This document shows, piece after piece, positions 9,869-18,247 of a stretch of DNA of 64,000 bases (positions are counted from its first letter, which is position 1; the number at the start of each line of letters is the position of its first letter). A program made the position numbers and the translations under genes. A model generated the notes under the pieces. That model made no database searches and was not told where the DNA came from. It was given only the letters and a program-made list of their open reading frames with translations. This stretch comes from Candidatus Dadabacteria bacterium (lineage in GTDB: Bacteria; Desulfobacterota_D; UBA1144; Nemesobacterales; Nemesobacteraceae), in the NCBI GenBank assembly GCA_951812945.1, contig CATOTB010000004.1, positions 51,278 through 115,277 on the forward strand, read 5' to 3'.

Positions 9869-10948
9869 TCAGTGAATTAACTCTTTTATTTTATTGAAGT
9901 ATTTCTCGATCAGAGGTTCTTTCTTTCCGTTGTAGCTTCCGGCAAATTCCATTAAAGCTTCCCTCTGTTTTTTAGTGAGTTTTTGCGGTATCACCACCTT
10001 CACCACAACGTACTGGTCGCCGAGGCTTCCAGACTCCACATTCACAAGTCCCTTTCCCCTAAGCCTGAAGGTCTGTCCCGGCTGTGTTCCGGCGGGAATT
10101 TTCATTTTGTTGGTACCCTTTAGAATCGGAACGTCAACCTCATCCCCAAGAGCCGCCTGAGTAAAACTTATCGGAAACTCGCAGACGATGTCGTTTCCGT
10201 CTCGTCTGAAAATAGGGTGCTCCTTCACGCCCACCTGTATATACAGATCTCCTGGAAGGCCTCCCTGAGGTCCAGGTTCCCCTTCCCCCCTTATCACAAG
10301 CCTCATTCCGCTTGAAATACCGGCAGGTATGTTGACCTTTACCGCCTTTTCGGTGTGTAAAAGCCCGGAACCCCTGCAGCTCTTACAGGGATTCGTTATG
10401 ATCTTTCCGCTTCCTCCGCAGGAAGGACAACCCTGGCTTATCGAAAACGGTCCCTGCGAAAAAGCAACCGATCCTCTGCCTCCGCAACGGTCACAGATGG
10501 ACTCTCCTCCCACCGCGGCCCCGGAACCGGAACAATCGTCGCAGAGTTTTCTTTTTCTGATTTTTATCTCTTTTTGAGTACCAAACGCAGCTTCATCAAA
10601 ATCCACTTCAAGGTTATATTGCAGATTCTGCCCTTGCCGGGCTCTGCTCCTGCCCATTCCTCCCGTGAAAACATCATCGAAAAGATCGCCGAAAATATCA
10701 CCGAATCCCGAGAAACCGCCCATGCCGTCGCCTGACATGTGGCCGAAACTGTCATAACGGGCCCTTTTGTCCGTGTCGTTGAGCACTTGGTAGGCTTCGT
10801 TTATTTCCTTAAATTTCTCCTCAGCGTTATCATCGTCGGGGTTTCGGTCCGGATGATACTTGAAGGCAAGATCCTTGTAGGAACTTTTTATATCTTCGGG
10901 TGAAGCGTTTCTCTCAACACCAAGTATTTCGTAGTAGTCTTTAGCCAT
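9869..10948 (-). CDS. dnaJ: DnaJ co-chaperone
   Basis: Type I Hsp40, 359 residues, that stimulates DnaK ATPase. The J-domain has YHPDRNP with the HPD triad (about residues 32-34). A Gly/Phe linker ([14 protein letters not shown]) follows. The zinc-finger domain contains four CxxCxGxG-type motifs (about residues 140-200), and two C-terminal substrate-binding domains follow. It lies 32 nt downstream of grpE in the hrcA run; the usual dnaK between grpE and dnaJ is absent here. Confidence 0.95.
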   Translation of the reverse strand: MAKDYYEILGVERNASPEDIKSSYKDLAFKYHPDRNPDDDNAEEKFKEINEAYQVLNDTDKRARYDSFGHMSGDGMGGFSGFGDIFGDLFDDVFTGGMGRSRARQGQNLQYNLEVDFDEAAFGTQKEIKIRKRKLCDDCSGSGAAVGGESICDRCGGRGSVAFSQGPFSISQGCPSCGGSGKIITNPCKSCRGSGLLHTEKAVKVNIPAGISSGMRLVIRGEGEPGPQGGLPGDLYIQVGVKEHPIFRRDGNDIVCEFPISFTQAALGDEVDVPILKGTNKMKIPAGTQPGQTFRLRGKGLVNVESGSLGDQYVVVKVVIPQKLTKKQREALMEFAGSYNGKKEPLIEKYFNKIKELIH

Positions 10949-10980
10949 TTGGGAATTGGGGGACGGGCTTTTGCTTTTCG

Positions 10981-11580
10981 TCAGTCTTTTTCTTCAGAAT
11001 CTTCCTCAGGGGTTTTTTCGGGGCCTTGAGACACGGACACCATTGAGGGTCTCAGCAATCTTCCGTTAAGAAGATAGCCCTTCTGGGCTTCTGAGATTAT
11101 AGTCCCGCTTTCATAAGTTTCCGAATGTTCCTTGAAAACAGCTTGGTGGTAGTTGGGGTCAAAGCTGGTTCCCTTGCTTGAGTCTATCGCGGTAACACCG
11201 AAATTCTCAAGACCCGCAAGAAATTGCGCGTGAACAAGTTTTATCCCGTCAAGAAAAGCCACGAAATCCGTTTTTTCACCGTGTGAATCTTCAGAAAGTT
11301 CAATGGCTCTTTCAATGTTGTCAAGAACGAAAAGCAGTTCCTTGAGCTTCTGCGCATTTCCGAAATCACGTATTTCCTGCTTTTCCCTCGCAAGCCTTTT
11401 TTTATAATTATCGAAATCCGCTGCAAGCCTTAAATATTTCTCCTTTAAAGCTCCAAGTTCCGCGGAGACATCTTCTTCGGTTTCTTCTTGTCCTTCAGCT
11501 TCGTGAAGTTCAGGTTCTTGTGAATCTTCCACCCCGTCTTCTTTGCTTTCTTCAATGTCCGCGATTGTGTTCTCACTCAT
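10981..11580 (-). CDS. grpE: GrpE nucleotide-exchange factor
   Basis: A 199-residue nucleotide-exchange factor for DnaK. An acidic disordered N-terminus is followed by a long coiled coil ([20 protein letters not shown], the GrpE helix signature) and a C-terminal beta domain with [10 protein letters not shown] and [15 protein letters not shown], both conserved. The C-terminus is again acidic. The start codon overlaps the hrcA stop by 4 nt (ATGA), indicating translational coupling. Confidence 0.95.
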   Translation of the reverse strand: MSENTIADIEESKEDGVEDSQEPELHEAEGQEETEEDVSAELGALKEKYLRLAADFDNYKKRLAREKQEIRDFGNAQKLKELLFVLDNIERAIELSEDSHGEKTDFVAFLDGIKLVHAQFLAGLENFGVTAIDSSKGTSFDPNYHQAVFKEHSETYESGTIISEAQKGYLLNGRLLRPSMVSVSQGPEKTPEEDSEEKD

Positions 11581-12611
11581 TCCGTAATTTCTCCGTTAAC
11601 CCTTTTTGTGACCATTTTTGCCGTGTAGTTCACAAGCGGGATGATTTTTGAATAGTTCATTCGTGTGGGGCCGAATACACCCAGGCTTCCATAGCTGCTT
11701 CCCTTGTAGTAAGGTGCCGCAACGAGGCTGAAGCCGCGAGGCATTCCTTTTTCTGATCCTATAAAGACCTTTGAGCGGCCATCTTTTACAACCGACTTCA
11801 GAAGACTGGAGAGAAATTCCTGATCCTCAAGTATCTCGATTATAGTCTTATAGAGACCTGAGTCTCCAAGACTCAAAGACTCAATAACTGAGGCCTTTCC
11901 TTCCACGAATATCCCCACTTTTCTTTCCCTCTCAAAGAGTTCGCTGCTTATCCTTAGCACTTTCTCAAGGATTTCGTTATATTCGGTAGTGGTTCTCTTT
12001 ATTTTCTCGAGCACCACCTTGCGTACCTGCTCAATCGTAAGACCCAGAATCAGTCGATTGAGGTAACCCCCTATCCTCTCGACCTGAGAATCCCGAATGG
12101 GTTTGGCAAGTCTGATATAGGTTTTTTCCGTAAGTCCGCCCTCAAACACCAAGAACATGAGACATTCCTTTTCCCCCATCTTAAGAAGCTTCGCGGACTT
12201 AACCTTGAGGGTATTTCTCTGGGGAAGCATCGCCAGACCCGCAAGCTTCGTAAAGTCGGAAAGTATTGAATTCGTGGCGCTTACCACGTGATCAAGCGTA
12301 CCGTCAATCCCCTCATACTTGTTCTCAAGGAATTTTAGGCCGGAATCCTGTGAGCTCTCCACATGGAGAATGTTCTCCACGTAATAATTTATTCCTTTCT
12401 CCGTCGGGAACCTGCCCGAAGAAATATGACTCTGGGCGAGAAAACCCGACTCCATAAGTGAATTAAGCTCCTGGCGGACCGTGGCCGGTGACCATTTTAC
12501 ATCGTATTTCGATATAAGGGTCGAAGAACCTATGGGGCTTCCGGTCTCAATGAAATGATCCACTACAAAAGCCAGAAAAGCCTTGTTTCTTGGAGAGATT
12601 GGCTGTGTCAT
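11577..12611 (-). CDS. hrcA: HrcA heat-inducible transcription repressor
   Basis: A 344-residue repressor of class I heat-shock genes. It has an N-terminal winged helix (SPRNKAFLAFVVDHFIETG, then WSPATVRQELNSL as the recognition region), a dimerisation/insert domain, and a C-terminal portion ending GVFGPTRMNYSKIIPLV, the HrcA signature. It opens an hrcA-grpE-dnaJ operon. No canonical CIRCE (TTAGCACTC-N9-GAGTGCTAA) is visible upstream, so its target in this genome may lie elsewhere or be divergent. The promoter lies so close to the ATG that the message may be leaderless. Confidence 0.93.
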   Translation of the reverse strand: MTQPISPRNKAFLAFVVDHFIETGSPIGSSTLISKYDVKWSPATVRQELNSLMESGFLAQSHISSGRFPTEKGINYYVENILHVESSQDSGLKFLENKYEGIDGTLDHVVSATNSILSDFTKLAGLAMLPQRNTLKVKSAKLLKMGEKECLMFLVFEGGLTEKTYIRLAKPIRDSQVERIGGYLNRLILGLTIEQVRKVVLEKIKRTTTEYNEILEKVLRISSELFERERKVGIFVEGKASVIESLSLGDSGLYKTIIEILEDQEFLSSLLKSVVKDGRSKVFIGSEKGMPRGFSLVAAPYYKGSSYGSLGVFGPTRMNYSKIIPLVNYTAKMVTKRVNGEITE

Positions 12612-12621
12612 CTATTTCTGA

Positions 12622-12650
12622 AATATAATTTCCGCCTCCTATATTGTCAA
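12622..12650 (-). promoter_or_regulatory. hrcA: hrcA promoter, likely leaderless transcript
   Basis: On the minus strand TTGACA (12650-12645), a 17-nt spacer and TATATT (12627-12622). Only 10 nt separate the -10 box from the hrcA ATG (12611). A start 6-8 nt after the -10 would leave a leader of 2-4 nt and no room for a Shine-Dalgarno. The GGAGG seen upstream is inside the spacer and cannot be transcribed from this promoter. Confidence 0.55.
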
Positions 12651-12726
12651 CGGGGTTAAAAGTAAATTCTATGCCTGCCAAACTGCCATACACAATGTTA
12701 AATTAACTAGTTCTGCTAATTAAGCG

Positions 12727-12755
12727 GAATTGCCGGAAGACAACTCCGGTAATTC
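12727..12755. promoter_or_regulatory. Inverted repeat between hrcA and lpdA, possible operator
   Basis: Left arm GAATTGCCGGA (12727-12737) and right arm TCCGGTAATTC (12745-12755) are complementary except at one position and flank a 7-nt spacer. The repeat sits between two divergent promoters, about 45 nt upstream of the lpdA -35. No T-run follows it on either side, so it looks like a protein-binding site and not a terminator. It is not CIRCE in sequence. Confidence 0.4.
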
Positions 12756-12800
12756 ACGTAAATTGCGGGATAATGCTCTTATTTCAAATTGAAACAATCT

Positions 12801-12828
12801 TTGACGATGCGCCGATTATAAATATAAT
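12801..12828 (+). promoter_or_regulatory. lpdA: lpdA promoter, likely leaderless transcript
   Basis: TTGACG (12801-12806), a 16-nt spacer and a perfect TATAAT (12823-12828). Nine nt separate the -10 box from the lpdA ATG at 12838, so transcription would start essentially at the start codon. No Shine-Dalgarno is present. Confidence 0.6.
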
Positions 12829-12837
12829 TACGCCGAG

Positions 12838-14268
12838 ATGGAAAAATTTGACCTCACAGTTATAGGGTCCGGTCCCGGGGGATACATATCGGCAATAAGG
12901 GCCGCGCAGATGGGGATGAAAGTTGCCGTCATCGAGCGGGACAAACCAGGTGGAGTATGCCTTAACTGGGGATGCATACCTTCAAAGGCAATTCTCAAAT
13001 GCGCCGAGATGTACTCGCATTTTCTTCACTCAGAGAATTACGGAATTACGCACAAGGGGCTTTCCTTTGACTACTCGGAAGTAATAAAAAAAAGCAGAAA
13101 AGCTTCATCTTCCCTAAACAGGGGTGTAGAGGGACTTTTTAAGAAAAACAGCATCACCCTTATAAGCGGAACTGGGAGGCTTACGTCAAAGCACGGAATT
13201 TCCGTTATCGGAAAACAATCACAGGACATAGAGAGCGAGAGAATACTTCTTGCCACCGGTTCTGTGCCGAGGACACTTCCCGGCCTCAAGGTCGACGGAA
13301 AAGTCGTAATGACCAGTGACGAGGCGATAATGCACCCCGAGGTTCCCCGTTCCGTCGTGATAATAGGCGGGGGATACATAGGAATGGAGTTTGCCTATGT
13401 ATACAACTCTTTCGGCAGCAAGGTGACCATAGTGGAGATGGAAAAACAGATACTGCCGGGAGCTGACAAAGAAATAGCGAAAGAGGCAAAGAAAATTTTC
13501 ACGAAGCAGGGAATGACCATTCTCAACGAGACTGTGTACAAGTCCCTTAAGAAAACCTCAAGTTCCGCAACGGTAACGGTGGAGAGCGCGGTTTCGGGTG
13601 AGCAGACAACCCTGAAGGCGGACATGGTGCTTGTGTCTGTTGGAAGAAGAGCCATCGCGAACGCGGCGCCGACTTCTTTTGCCTTCTACGAGACGGGCGA
13701 CAGCATGGGCCTTGAAGACGTGGGCGTTGAGCTTGATGAAAGAGGATTTATAAAGACAGACGAGGACTACATGACCACATGCGCCAACATTTACGCTATC
13801 GGAGACGTGATCGGAGGTCCCATGCTCGCGCACAAGGCTTCTGAGGAAGGAGTTGTTGCGGTTGAGCGGATGAAGGGAATGAACTCTAAAGTGCATTATG
13901 ACTCTATTCCCGGCTGCGTTTACTGTCAGCCGGAAGTTGCCATGATCGGTCTTACGGAGAAACAGGCAAAAGACCAAGGTTACAATGTTGATATAGGGAA
14001 ATTTCCTTTCAGGGCAGTTGGAAAGGCGGTCGCGGTCGGAGAAACAGACGGCTTTGTGAAAATGGTTTTTGACTCGAAAACAAAGGAGCTTCTCGGAAGC
14101 CACATAATAGGCCACGGAGCGACCGAGATGATCGCGGAAATCGGAGTGGCAAAGACCCTAGAGACAACTCCTTATGAAATAGCCACTACCCAGCACGCCC
14201 ACCCCACTCTCTCTGAAGCCGTAATGGAAGCAGCACTTGACGCGCTTGGAAGGGTGAGGAATTTCTGA
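12838..14268 (+). CDS. lpdA: Dihydrolipoyl dehydrogenase
   Basis: The E3 flavoprotein of 2-oxoacid dehydrogenase and glycine-cleavage complexes, reoxidising dihydrolipoyl groups with NAD+. 476 residues: FAD-binding GSGPGGY (about residue 10), redox-active disulfide in GGVCLNWGCIPSKA (about residue 40), NAD-binding VIIGGGYIGMEFAY, second FAD motif IYAIGDVIGG, and C-terminal interface motif HAHPTLSEAV with the catalytic His-Glu pair. lipB follows 27 nt later, so lipoate attachment and lipoamide oxidation are co-transcribed. The other dehydrogenase subunits are not in the window. Confidence 0.95.
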   Translation: MEKFDLTVIGSGPGGYISAIRAAQMGMKVAVIERDKPGGVCLNWGCIPSKAILKCAEMYSHFLHSENYGITHKGLSFDYSEVIKKSRKASSSLNRGVEGLFKKNSITLISGTGRLTSKHGISVIGKQSQDIESERILLATGSVPRTLPGLKVDGKVVMTSDEAIMHPEVPRSVVIIGGGYIGMEFAYVYNSFGSKVTIVEMEKQILPGADKEIAKEAKKIFTKQGMTILNETVYKSLKKTSSSATVTVESAVSGEQTTLKADMVLVSVGRRAIANAAPTSFAFYETGDSMGLEDVGVELDERGFIKTDEDYMTTCANIYAIGDVIGGPMLAHKASEEGVVAVERMKGMNSKVHYDSIPGCVYCQPEVAMIGLTEKQAKDQGYNVDIGKFPFRAVGKAVAVGETDGFVKMVFDSKTKELLGSHIIGHGATEMIAEIGVAKTLETTPYEIATTQHAHPTLSEAVMEAALDALGRVRNF

Positions 14269-14295
14269 GGCACAAAAGGTTTTGTCACTGCCCCA

Positions 14296-14973
14296 ATGAG
14301 TACCCTGGATATATACGAACTCGGAACGGTTCCCTATGAGAAGGCGCTTGAGTACCAAGAAAATCTTCTCGCCAAAAGGATCGCAGAAGAAATACCGGAT
14401 TCCCTTATTCTGCTCGAACACCCGCCGACTATAACTACCGGAAGGAAGGGAAACACGGGAAACCTGCTTGTAAGAAAGGAATACCTTGAAAAACACGGGA
14501 TTTCCTTCATACACGCATCAAGGGGAGGAGACATAACTTTCCACGGTCCGGGACAGATCGTCGGCTACCCCATACTGAATCTCAAAAATCACGAGATGGA
14601 CATTAGAAAGCATCTGAGAAGTATTGAGGAAGTAATCATCCGGACACTTAGCGACTTTGGAATCGAGGGCAGAAGAATAGACGGGGTCACTGGAGTCTGG
14701 GTAAAAAAAAGCAAGATAGCCTCTATAGGAATAGCCATCAGGAAATGGGTGACCTACCATGGATTTGCCCTTAACGTCAGCACGAATCTTGATTATTTCG
14801 AGCTGATACTCTCCTGCGGAATAACGGACGTGAGAATAACGTCTATCGGAAGCTGGCTTGGGAACGAAGAGAATGTTAGAATGGATGACGTCACGCGGTC
14901 CGTAATAAAAAACTTCATGGGTGTCTTCGGTTTCGAAGACTTCATCCCGAGAGACAAAAAAGAGATAAATTAA
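14296..14973 (+). CDS. lipB: Octanoyl (lipoyl) protein transferase
   Basis: Moves octanoyl from acyl carrier protein to lipoyl domains. 225 residues with LLEHPPTITTGR, the signature RGGDITFHGPGQIVGYP (about residues 76-92), the lysine motif KIASIGIAIRKWVTYHG and the acyl-thioester cysteine in LSCGI (about residue 174). No clear Shine-Dalgarno is seen before the ATG; expression probably depends on the lpdA message. Confidence 0.93.
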   Translation: MSTLDIYELGTVPYEKALEYQENLLAKRIAEEIPDSLILLEHPPTITTGRKGNTGNLLVRKEYLEKHGISFIHASRGGDITFHGPGQIVGYPILNLKNHEMDIRKHLRSIEEVIIRTLSDFGIEGRRIDGVTGVWVKKSKIASIGIAIRKWVTYHGFALNVSTNLDYFELILSCGITDVRITSIGSWLGNEENVRMDDVTRSVIKNFMGVFGFEDFIPRDKKEIN

Positions 14974-15005
14974 AGATTCTCAGAATCAAGACCAGCGGTT
15001 AGAAA

Positions 15006-15323
15006 ATGTCAGAAGAAAGAATTCAGAAATTTAAGAAATTACTTGAGAAAAGCCCCTCAAACCCCCTTGTTTACTACAGTCTTGCAAATGAATATTTCAA
15101 GCTTAACCGTTACGAGGAAACCATAGAGACGATTAACTCCTACCTCAAACTTAAAGACGACGAGGGAGCCGCTTACAGGATACTCGGTCACTGCTATACT
15201 GAACTTGGAATGCCGGACAGCGCAAAAGATGCCTATGAAAAAGGTATCCAGGCAGCCTCAAGACACGGGCATCCGGACATGGCCGAGGAATTCCGAGATT
15301 ACCTGGAATCCCTGGACATCTAG
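15006..15323 (+). CDS. Small tetratricopeptide-repeat protein
   Basis: 105 residues forming two to three TPR units (NPLVYYSLANEYFKLNRYEE, then AAYRILGHCYTELGMPDSA, then AYEKGIQAA). TPR proteins are protein-binding adaptors. No signal peptide or catalytic domain is present, so a cytosolic scaffold is likely. It lies 32 nt after lipB and may belong to that transcript. Its specific partner is unknown. Confidence 0.75.
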   Translation: MSEERIQKFKKLLEKSPSNPLVYYSLANEYFKLNRYEETIETINSYLKLKDDEGAAYRILGHCYTELGMPDSAKDAYEKGIQAASRHGHPDMAEEFRDYLESLDI

Positions 15324-15328
15324 ACGCG

Positions 15329-15763
15329 TTATTTCGCAAGCAGGTTCCATTCAATCAGTATGGAACCGACAACGATAAAAGCGATCCCCGCAATCCTCAT
15401 GGGCCCCGGGGCCTCTCCCAGAAAAAGATAAGCGTATATAGCCGTAAACATGGGGAAAGTGGCCACTATAGCGACAATTTTTGACGTATCGGCCATCTGA
15501 AGAGCCGTAAAATAGAGAAAAAGACCTATCAGCCCTCCGATCAGTCCCGATAGAAGTATCCAGAAAAGCGTCCGGCCATCGACATCAACGACCTGGGCAA
15601 ACCTGCCTGTAGCCAGCACTAAACATACGAGACACAACGAAGTGAAAATAAACCTTATCGTGATTACCGAGAGCGGAGAAGCATCCTTTAGACTAAGTTT
15701 TTCAAAAATCGGGTTAATCCCGAATATCATAGCCACAAGAAAAGCAATCAAGGTAGCTTTCAT
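15329..15763 (-). CDS. Half-size EamA-type (DMT superfamily) membrane protein
   Basis: About 144 residues with four predicted transmembrane helices. It starts with a helix containing FLVAMIFGINPIFEK and ends with FLGEAPGPMRIAGIAFIVVGSIL, the typical end of one EamA repeat (LGE...G..LI..G). Standard EamA exporters contain two such repeats, so this is a single-domain form that would have to dimerise, like small multidrug-resistance proteins. The ATG at 15763 has an AAGGAGG site 6 nt upstream; an upstream in-frame extension (to 15844) is not supported. The substrate is unknown. It converges on the TPR gene with a 5-nt gap. Confidence 0.75.
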   Translation of the reverse strand: MKATLIAFLVAMIFGINPIFEKLSLKDASPLSVITIRFIFTSLCLVCLVLATGRFAQVVDVDGRTLFWILLSGLIGGLIGLFLYFTALQMADTSKIVAIVATFPMFTAIYAYLFLGEAPGPMRIAGIAFIVVGSILIEWNLLAK

Positions 15764-15949
15764 AATTATCCTCCTTAAGCGTAACAATACTTCTACCAGA
15801 CAGTAAAAACTCTGTCTTTCCGCATATATTAGCAGTTTTCTCAATATTTTTCAGAGCTTAAACTCAGAGATGTAAAGAGGGGTAGCCGTTTTTATATCCT
15901 TTTAAAACTTGTACGATTCAGTTGAAGCGGGAATCTTTCTTTCAAGCCA

Positions 15950-16330
15950 ATGGGAATCTCACGGAAAACAATCTGTATAGTTGCTGACGACATGTTTTTC
16001 TCGTCAAAGATTCAAAACACCACCAAAAACCTTGATATCGACATAGTAAAGGTAAAAAACCGCGAAGAGCTTCAAGAGAAAATCGAAGGAAAAACCATTG
16101 ATCTTGTGATTATTGACCTTGCCTCAAGCAAAATTGACGTTGAGGAGGTATTTGCCGAGCTAAAGAACTCCAAAAAACACGGCAAGGTCTTCTGCATAGG
16201 ATATCTGCCCCATGTGGAACGCGAACTTGCCGATAAATTCAGGGAAAAGGGAGTGGACCTTGTCATTCCAAGGTCGAAATTTTCACGGGAAATGGGTGCA
16301 ATAATCAAAGCGCATCCAAAACCCCGTTAA
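15950..16330 (+). CDS. Stand-alone receiver-like (CheY-fold) protein
   Basis: 126 residues with alternating beta/alpha pattern of a response-regulator receiver. The acidic pair lies in VADDMFF (about residue 13), a candidate phospho-acceptor Asp in VIIDLASS (about residue 54) and a conserved-position Lys in VIPRSKFS. The usual Thr/Ser at the end of beta-4 is not evident (FCIGYLPH), so it may be a pseudo-receiver. There is no output domain and no histidine kinase nearby. The start lacks a clear Shine-Dalgarno. Function is unknown. Confidence 0.6.
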   Translation: MGISRKTICIVADDMFFSSKIQNTTKNLDIDIVKVKNREELQEKIEGKTIDLVIIDLASSKIDVEEVFAELKNSKKHGKVFCIGYLPHVERELADKFREKGVDLVIPRSKFSREMGAIIKAHPKPR

Positions 16331-16452
16331 AAGAAATGCGTTTCCCGCTCCGAATTTCTCATCCTATCCATCAAGTTAGGGACGCGCGCTAGGGCAGAAA
16401 TATCCTAGAATTCATATTCCGTCTGTAATCACCATCCAATCCTCAATCAAGC

Positions 16453-16480
16453 TTGACAATGAAAAGGGGAATAATAATAA
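16453..16480 (+). promoter_or_regulatory. ilvE: Promoter of ilvE
   Basis: TTGACA (16453-16458), a 16-nt spacer and TAATAA (16475-16480) inside an AT-rich run. It leaves a leader of about 35 nt to the ATG at 16522. The rest of the 191-nt gap after the receiver gene shows nothing else recognisable. Confidence 0.5.
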
Positions 16481-16521
16481 TGTTTCCAAAGTTTTCTTTC
16501 CCCGAACCGTGGTAGCAACCT

Positions 16522-17442
16522 ATGTCAACCGACCAATCCAAAATATGGTTTAACGGAAAAACAGTGCCTTGGGACGAGGCAAACGTGCACGTACTTACCC
16601 ACACTCTGCACTACGGCCTCGGCGCTTTTGAAGGTATAAGAGCTTATAAATGCTCTAACGGTAAATCAGCCGTCTTAAAACTCACCGAACACATGGAAAG
16701 ACTTTATGCCTCGGCACACGTGGCCGGCATAGAGATTCCATATGACATCAAAACCCTTTGCGACGCGGTGATGGATCTTCTAGGCGAGAATGGGCTTGAT
16801 GAAGCTTACATCAGGCCTATAGCTTTTATCGGACCGGGAAAGAAAGGGATACTCCCCGGAGACAACACCATAAACGTGGCAATAGCCGTATGGCCATGGG
16901 GAACATATCTGGGCGATGATGCAATTGCCAATGGAATCAGGGCAAAGATATCTTCCTATACGAGAATGCACGTTAACTCTTTTATGACCAAGGCCAAGAT
17001 ATGCGGAAATTACGTAAATTCGGTAATGGCCAGGCAGGAGGCCGCCGATCTCGGCTTTGATGAGGGAATACTGCTCGACTCAGAGGGTTACGTAGCCGAA
17101 GGAAGCGGGGAAAATATCTTCATTGTGAGAAACGGAATTCTTAAAACTCCCCCCTTAACTTCCATACTGGAAGGGATAACCAGAAAGTGCGTTCTGGATC
17201 TCGCCGAGGACGAAGGCTTCGTGGTAAAAGAGCAGCGTTTCACAAGAGACGAGCTTTATATCGCGGATGAAGCCTTTTTCACCGGTACCGCCGCTGAGGT
17301 TACGCCTATCAAGGAAGTCGACGGCAAGGAAATAGGTTCTGGGAAACCTGGAGAAATAACGAAAAGGTTACAGGAAAGGTATTTCGCCGTAATAAAAGGA
17401 GAGGATGAGAAATTCAAGCACTGGCTTGATTACATCCCCTGA
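16522..17442 (+). CDS. ilvE: Branched-chain amino-acid aminotransferase
   Basis: Class IV PLP aminotransferase, last step of leucine, isoleucine and valine synthesis. 306 residues with LHYGLGAFEGIRAY (substrate loop), KAKICGNYVNSVMA carrying the PLP lysine, FDEGILLDSEGYVAEGSGENIF, and FFTGTAAEVTPI near the C-terminus. These motifs are diagnostic for IlvE over D-amino-acid aminotransferase or 4-amino-4-deoxychorismate lyase. It stands alone behind its own promoter. Confidence 0.93.
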   Translation: MSTDQSKIWFNGKTVPWDEANVHVLTHTLHYGLGAFEGIRAYKCSNGKSAVLKLTEHMERLYASAHVAGIEIPYDIKTLCDAVMDLLGENGLDEAYIRPIAFIGPGKKGILPGDNTINVAIAVWPWGTYLGDDAIANGIRAKISSYTRMHVNSFMTKAKICGNYVNSVMARQEAADLGFDEGILLDSEGYVAEGSGENIFIVRNGILKTPPLTSILEGITRKCVLDLAEDEGFVVKEQRFTRDELYIADEAFFTGTAAEVTPIKEVDGKEIGSGKPGEITKRLQERYFAVIKGEDEKFKHWLDYIP

Positions 17443-17446
17443 ACCG

Positions 17447-17455
17447 CCCCCCCCC
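17447..17455. repeat. C9 homopolymer tract between convergent genes
   Basis: Nine consecutive C begin 5 nt after the ilvE stop, in the 35-nt space between ilvE and the GST gene. It is non-coding, so any length change would have little effect. It is one of only three G/C runs of nine or more that I saw; the other two are at the LRR locus. Confidence 0.8.
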
Positions 17456-17477
17456 GTGGTTGCTAATCGATCCTTCT

Positions 17478-18098
17478 TCAAAGGGTTTCATCATTTATCT
17501 CGCTCATGGCTATGAATCCAGGAACATTCTCAACGCGTTTAATCCAAGCTCGGATTGCAGGATATCCGTCTAAGGCAAAGCCTCCTTCCTCAGCCACGTG
17601 AGTGTATGCATAGAGCGCAATATCAGCAATTGAGAAATTCTCGGCAACTAGAAAGATATGAGAACTTAGATGTCTTTCCATAAGCGCCAGCGCAGCTTCA
17701 CCAAGTGCCTTCTTCGTTTCTAACATAGCTAGCACGTCGTCTGTTAACTCACGATGCTGACGCAGAAAACGCGAAGTGGCGATGTTTGGCTCATGGCTGT
17801 ATTGCTCCCAGAACAACCATTGCAGGACCTGAGCTCGTTTGAAGGTCTCAGACGGCAAATAGTCGGTTTCCTCGGCACAGTGGAACAGGATTGCGTTTGA
17901 TTCTGAGAGCACGCAACCATCCTCAAACACCAAGGTCGGAATCTTTCCATTCGGGTTGATCGCCAGAAATTCGGGGGTTCGAGTCTCACCATTCAAGATA
18001 TCTAGGTTGATTACTCGAAAAGTCTTGCCGGTGAGCCGAAGGATCAGCCGAACCTTATAGCCATTGCCGGAAATCGGGTCATCGTAGAGGGTCAACAT
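17478..18098 (-). CDS. Glutathione S-transferase family protein
   Basis: 206 residues with an N-terminal thioredoxin-like domain (LYDDPISGNGYKVRLIL, where the Ser after PI is a candidate glutathione-activating residue; GKIPTLVFEDG with the cis-Pro; LSESNAIL for the gamma-glutamyl contact) and an all-helical C-terminal domain (FLVAENFSIADIALYAY, the N-capping box). It could detoxify electrophiles or act as a reductase. GGAGG precedes the ATG. No partner gene adjoins it, and it is flanked by a C9 tract and a 149-nt gap. Acquisition by transfer is possible but unproven. Confidence 0.85.
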   Translation of the reverse strand: MLTLYDDPISGNGYKVRLILRLTGKTFRVINLDILNGETRTPEFLAINPNGKIPTLVFEDGCVLSESNAILFHCAEETDYLPSETFKRAQVLQWLFWEQYSHEPNIATSRFLRQHRELTDDVLAMLETKKALGEAALALMERHLSSHIFLVAENFSIADIALYAYTHVAEEGGFALDGYPAIRAWIKRVENVPGFIAMSEINDETL

Positions 18099-18247
18099 AG
18101 GTCTCCTCCAGCAAATTCAAAATTGAGGAAGATATGCTAGCACAACAAATCGTTGGGTACAAAAACAGCCAATAACTCATGAACAGATAATCACGGCAGA
18201 CGACACACCGATGAGTGGGCAAGTCTTAGTTCCGAAATTCAAAGAAC

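Noticed and set aside
12612..12837. CIRCE operator upstream of hrcA
   Set aside because: No TTAGCACTC or GAGTGCTAA half-site is present; the inverted repeat found has a different sequence and a 7-nt spacer.
17478..18098. GST gene as a clear horizontal acquisition
   Set aside because: Composition appears only slightly different by eye and no mobile signature flanks it, so it is left as a possibility.
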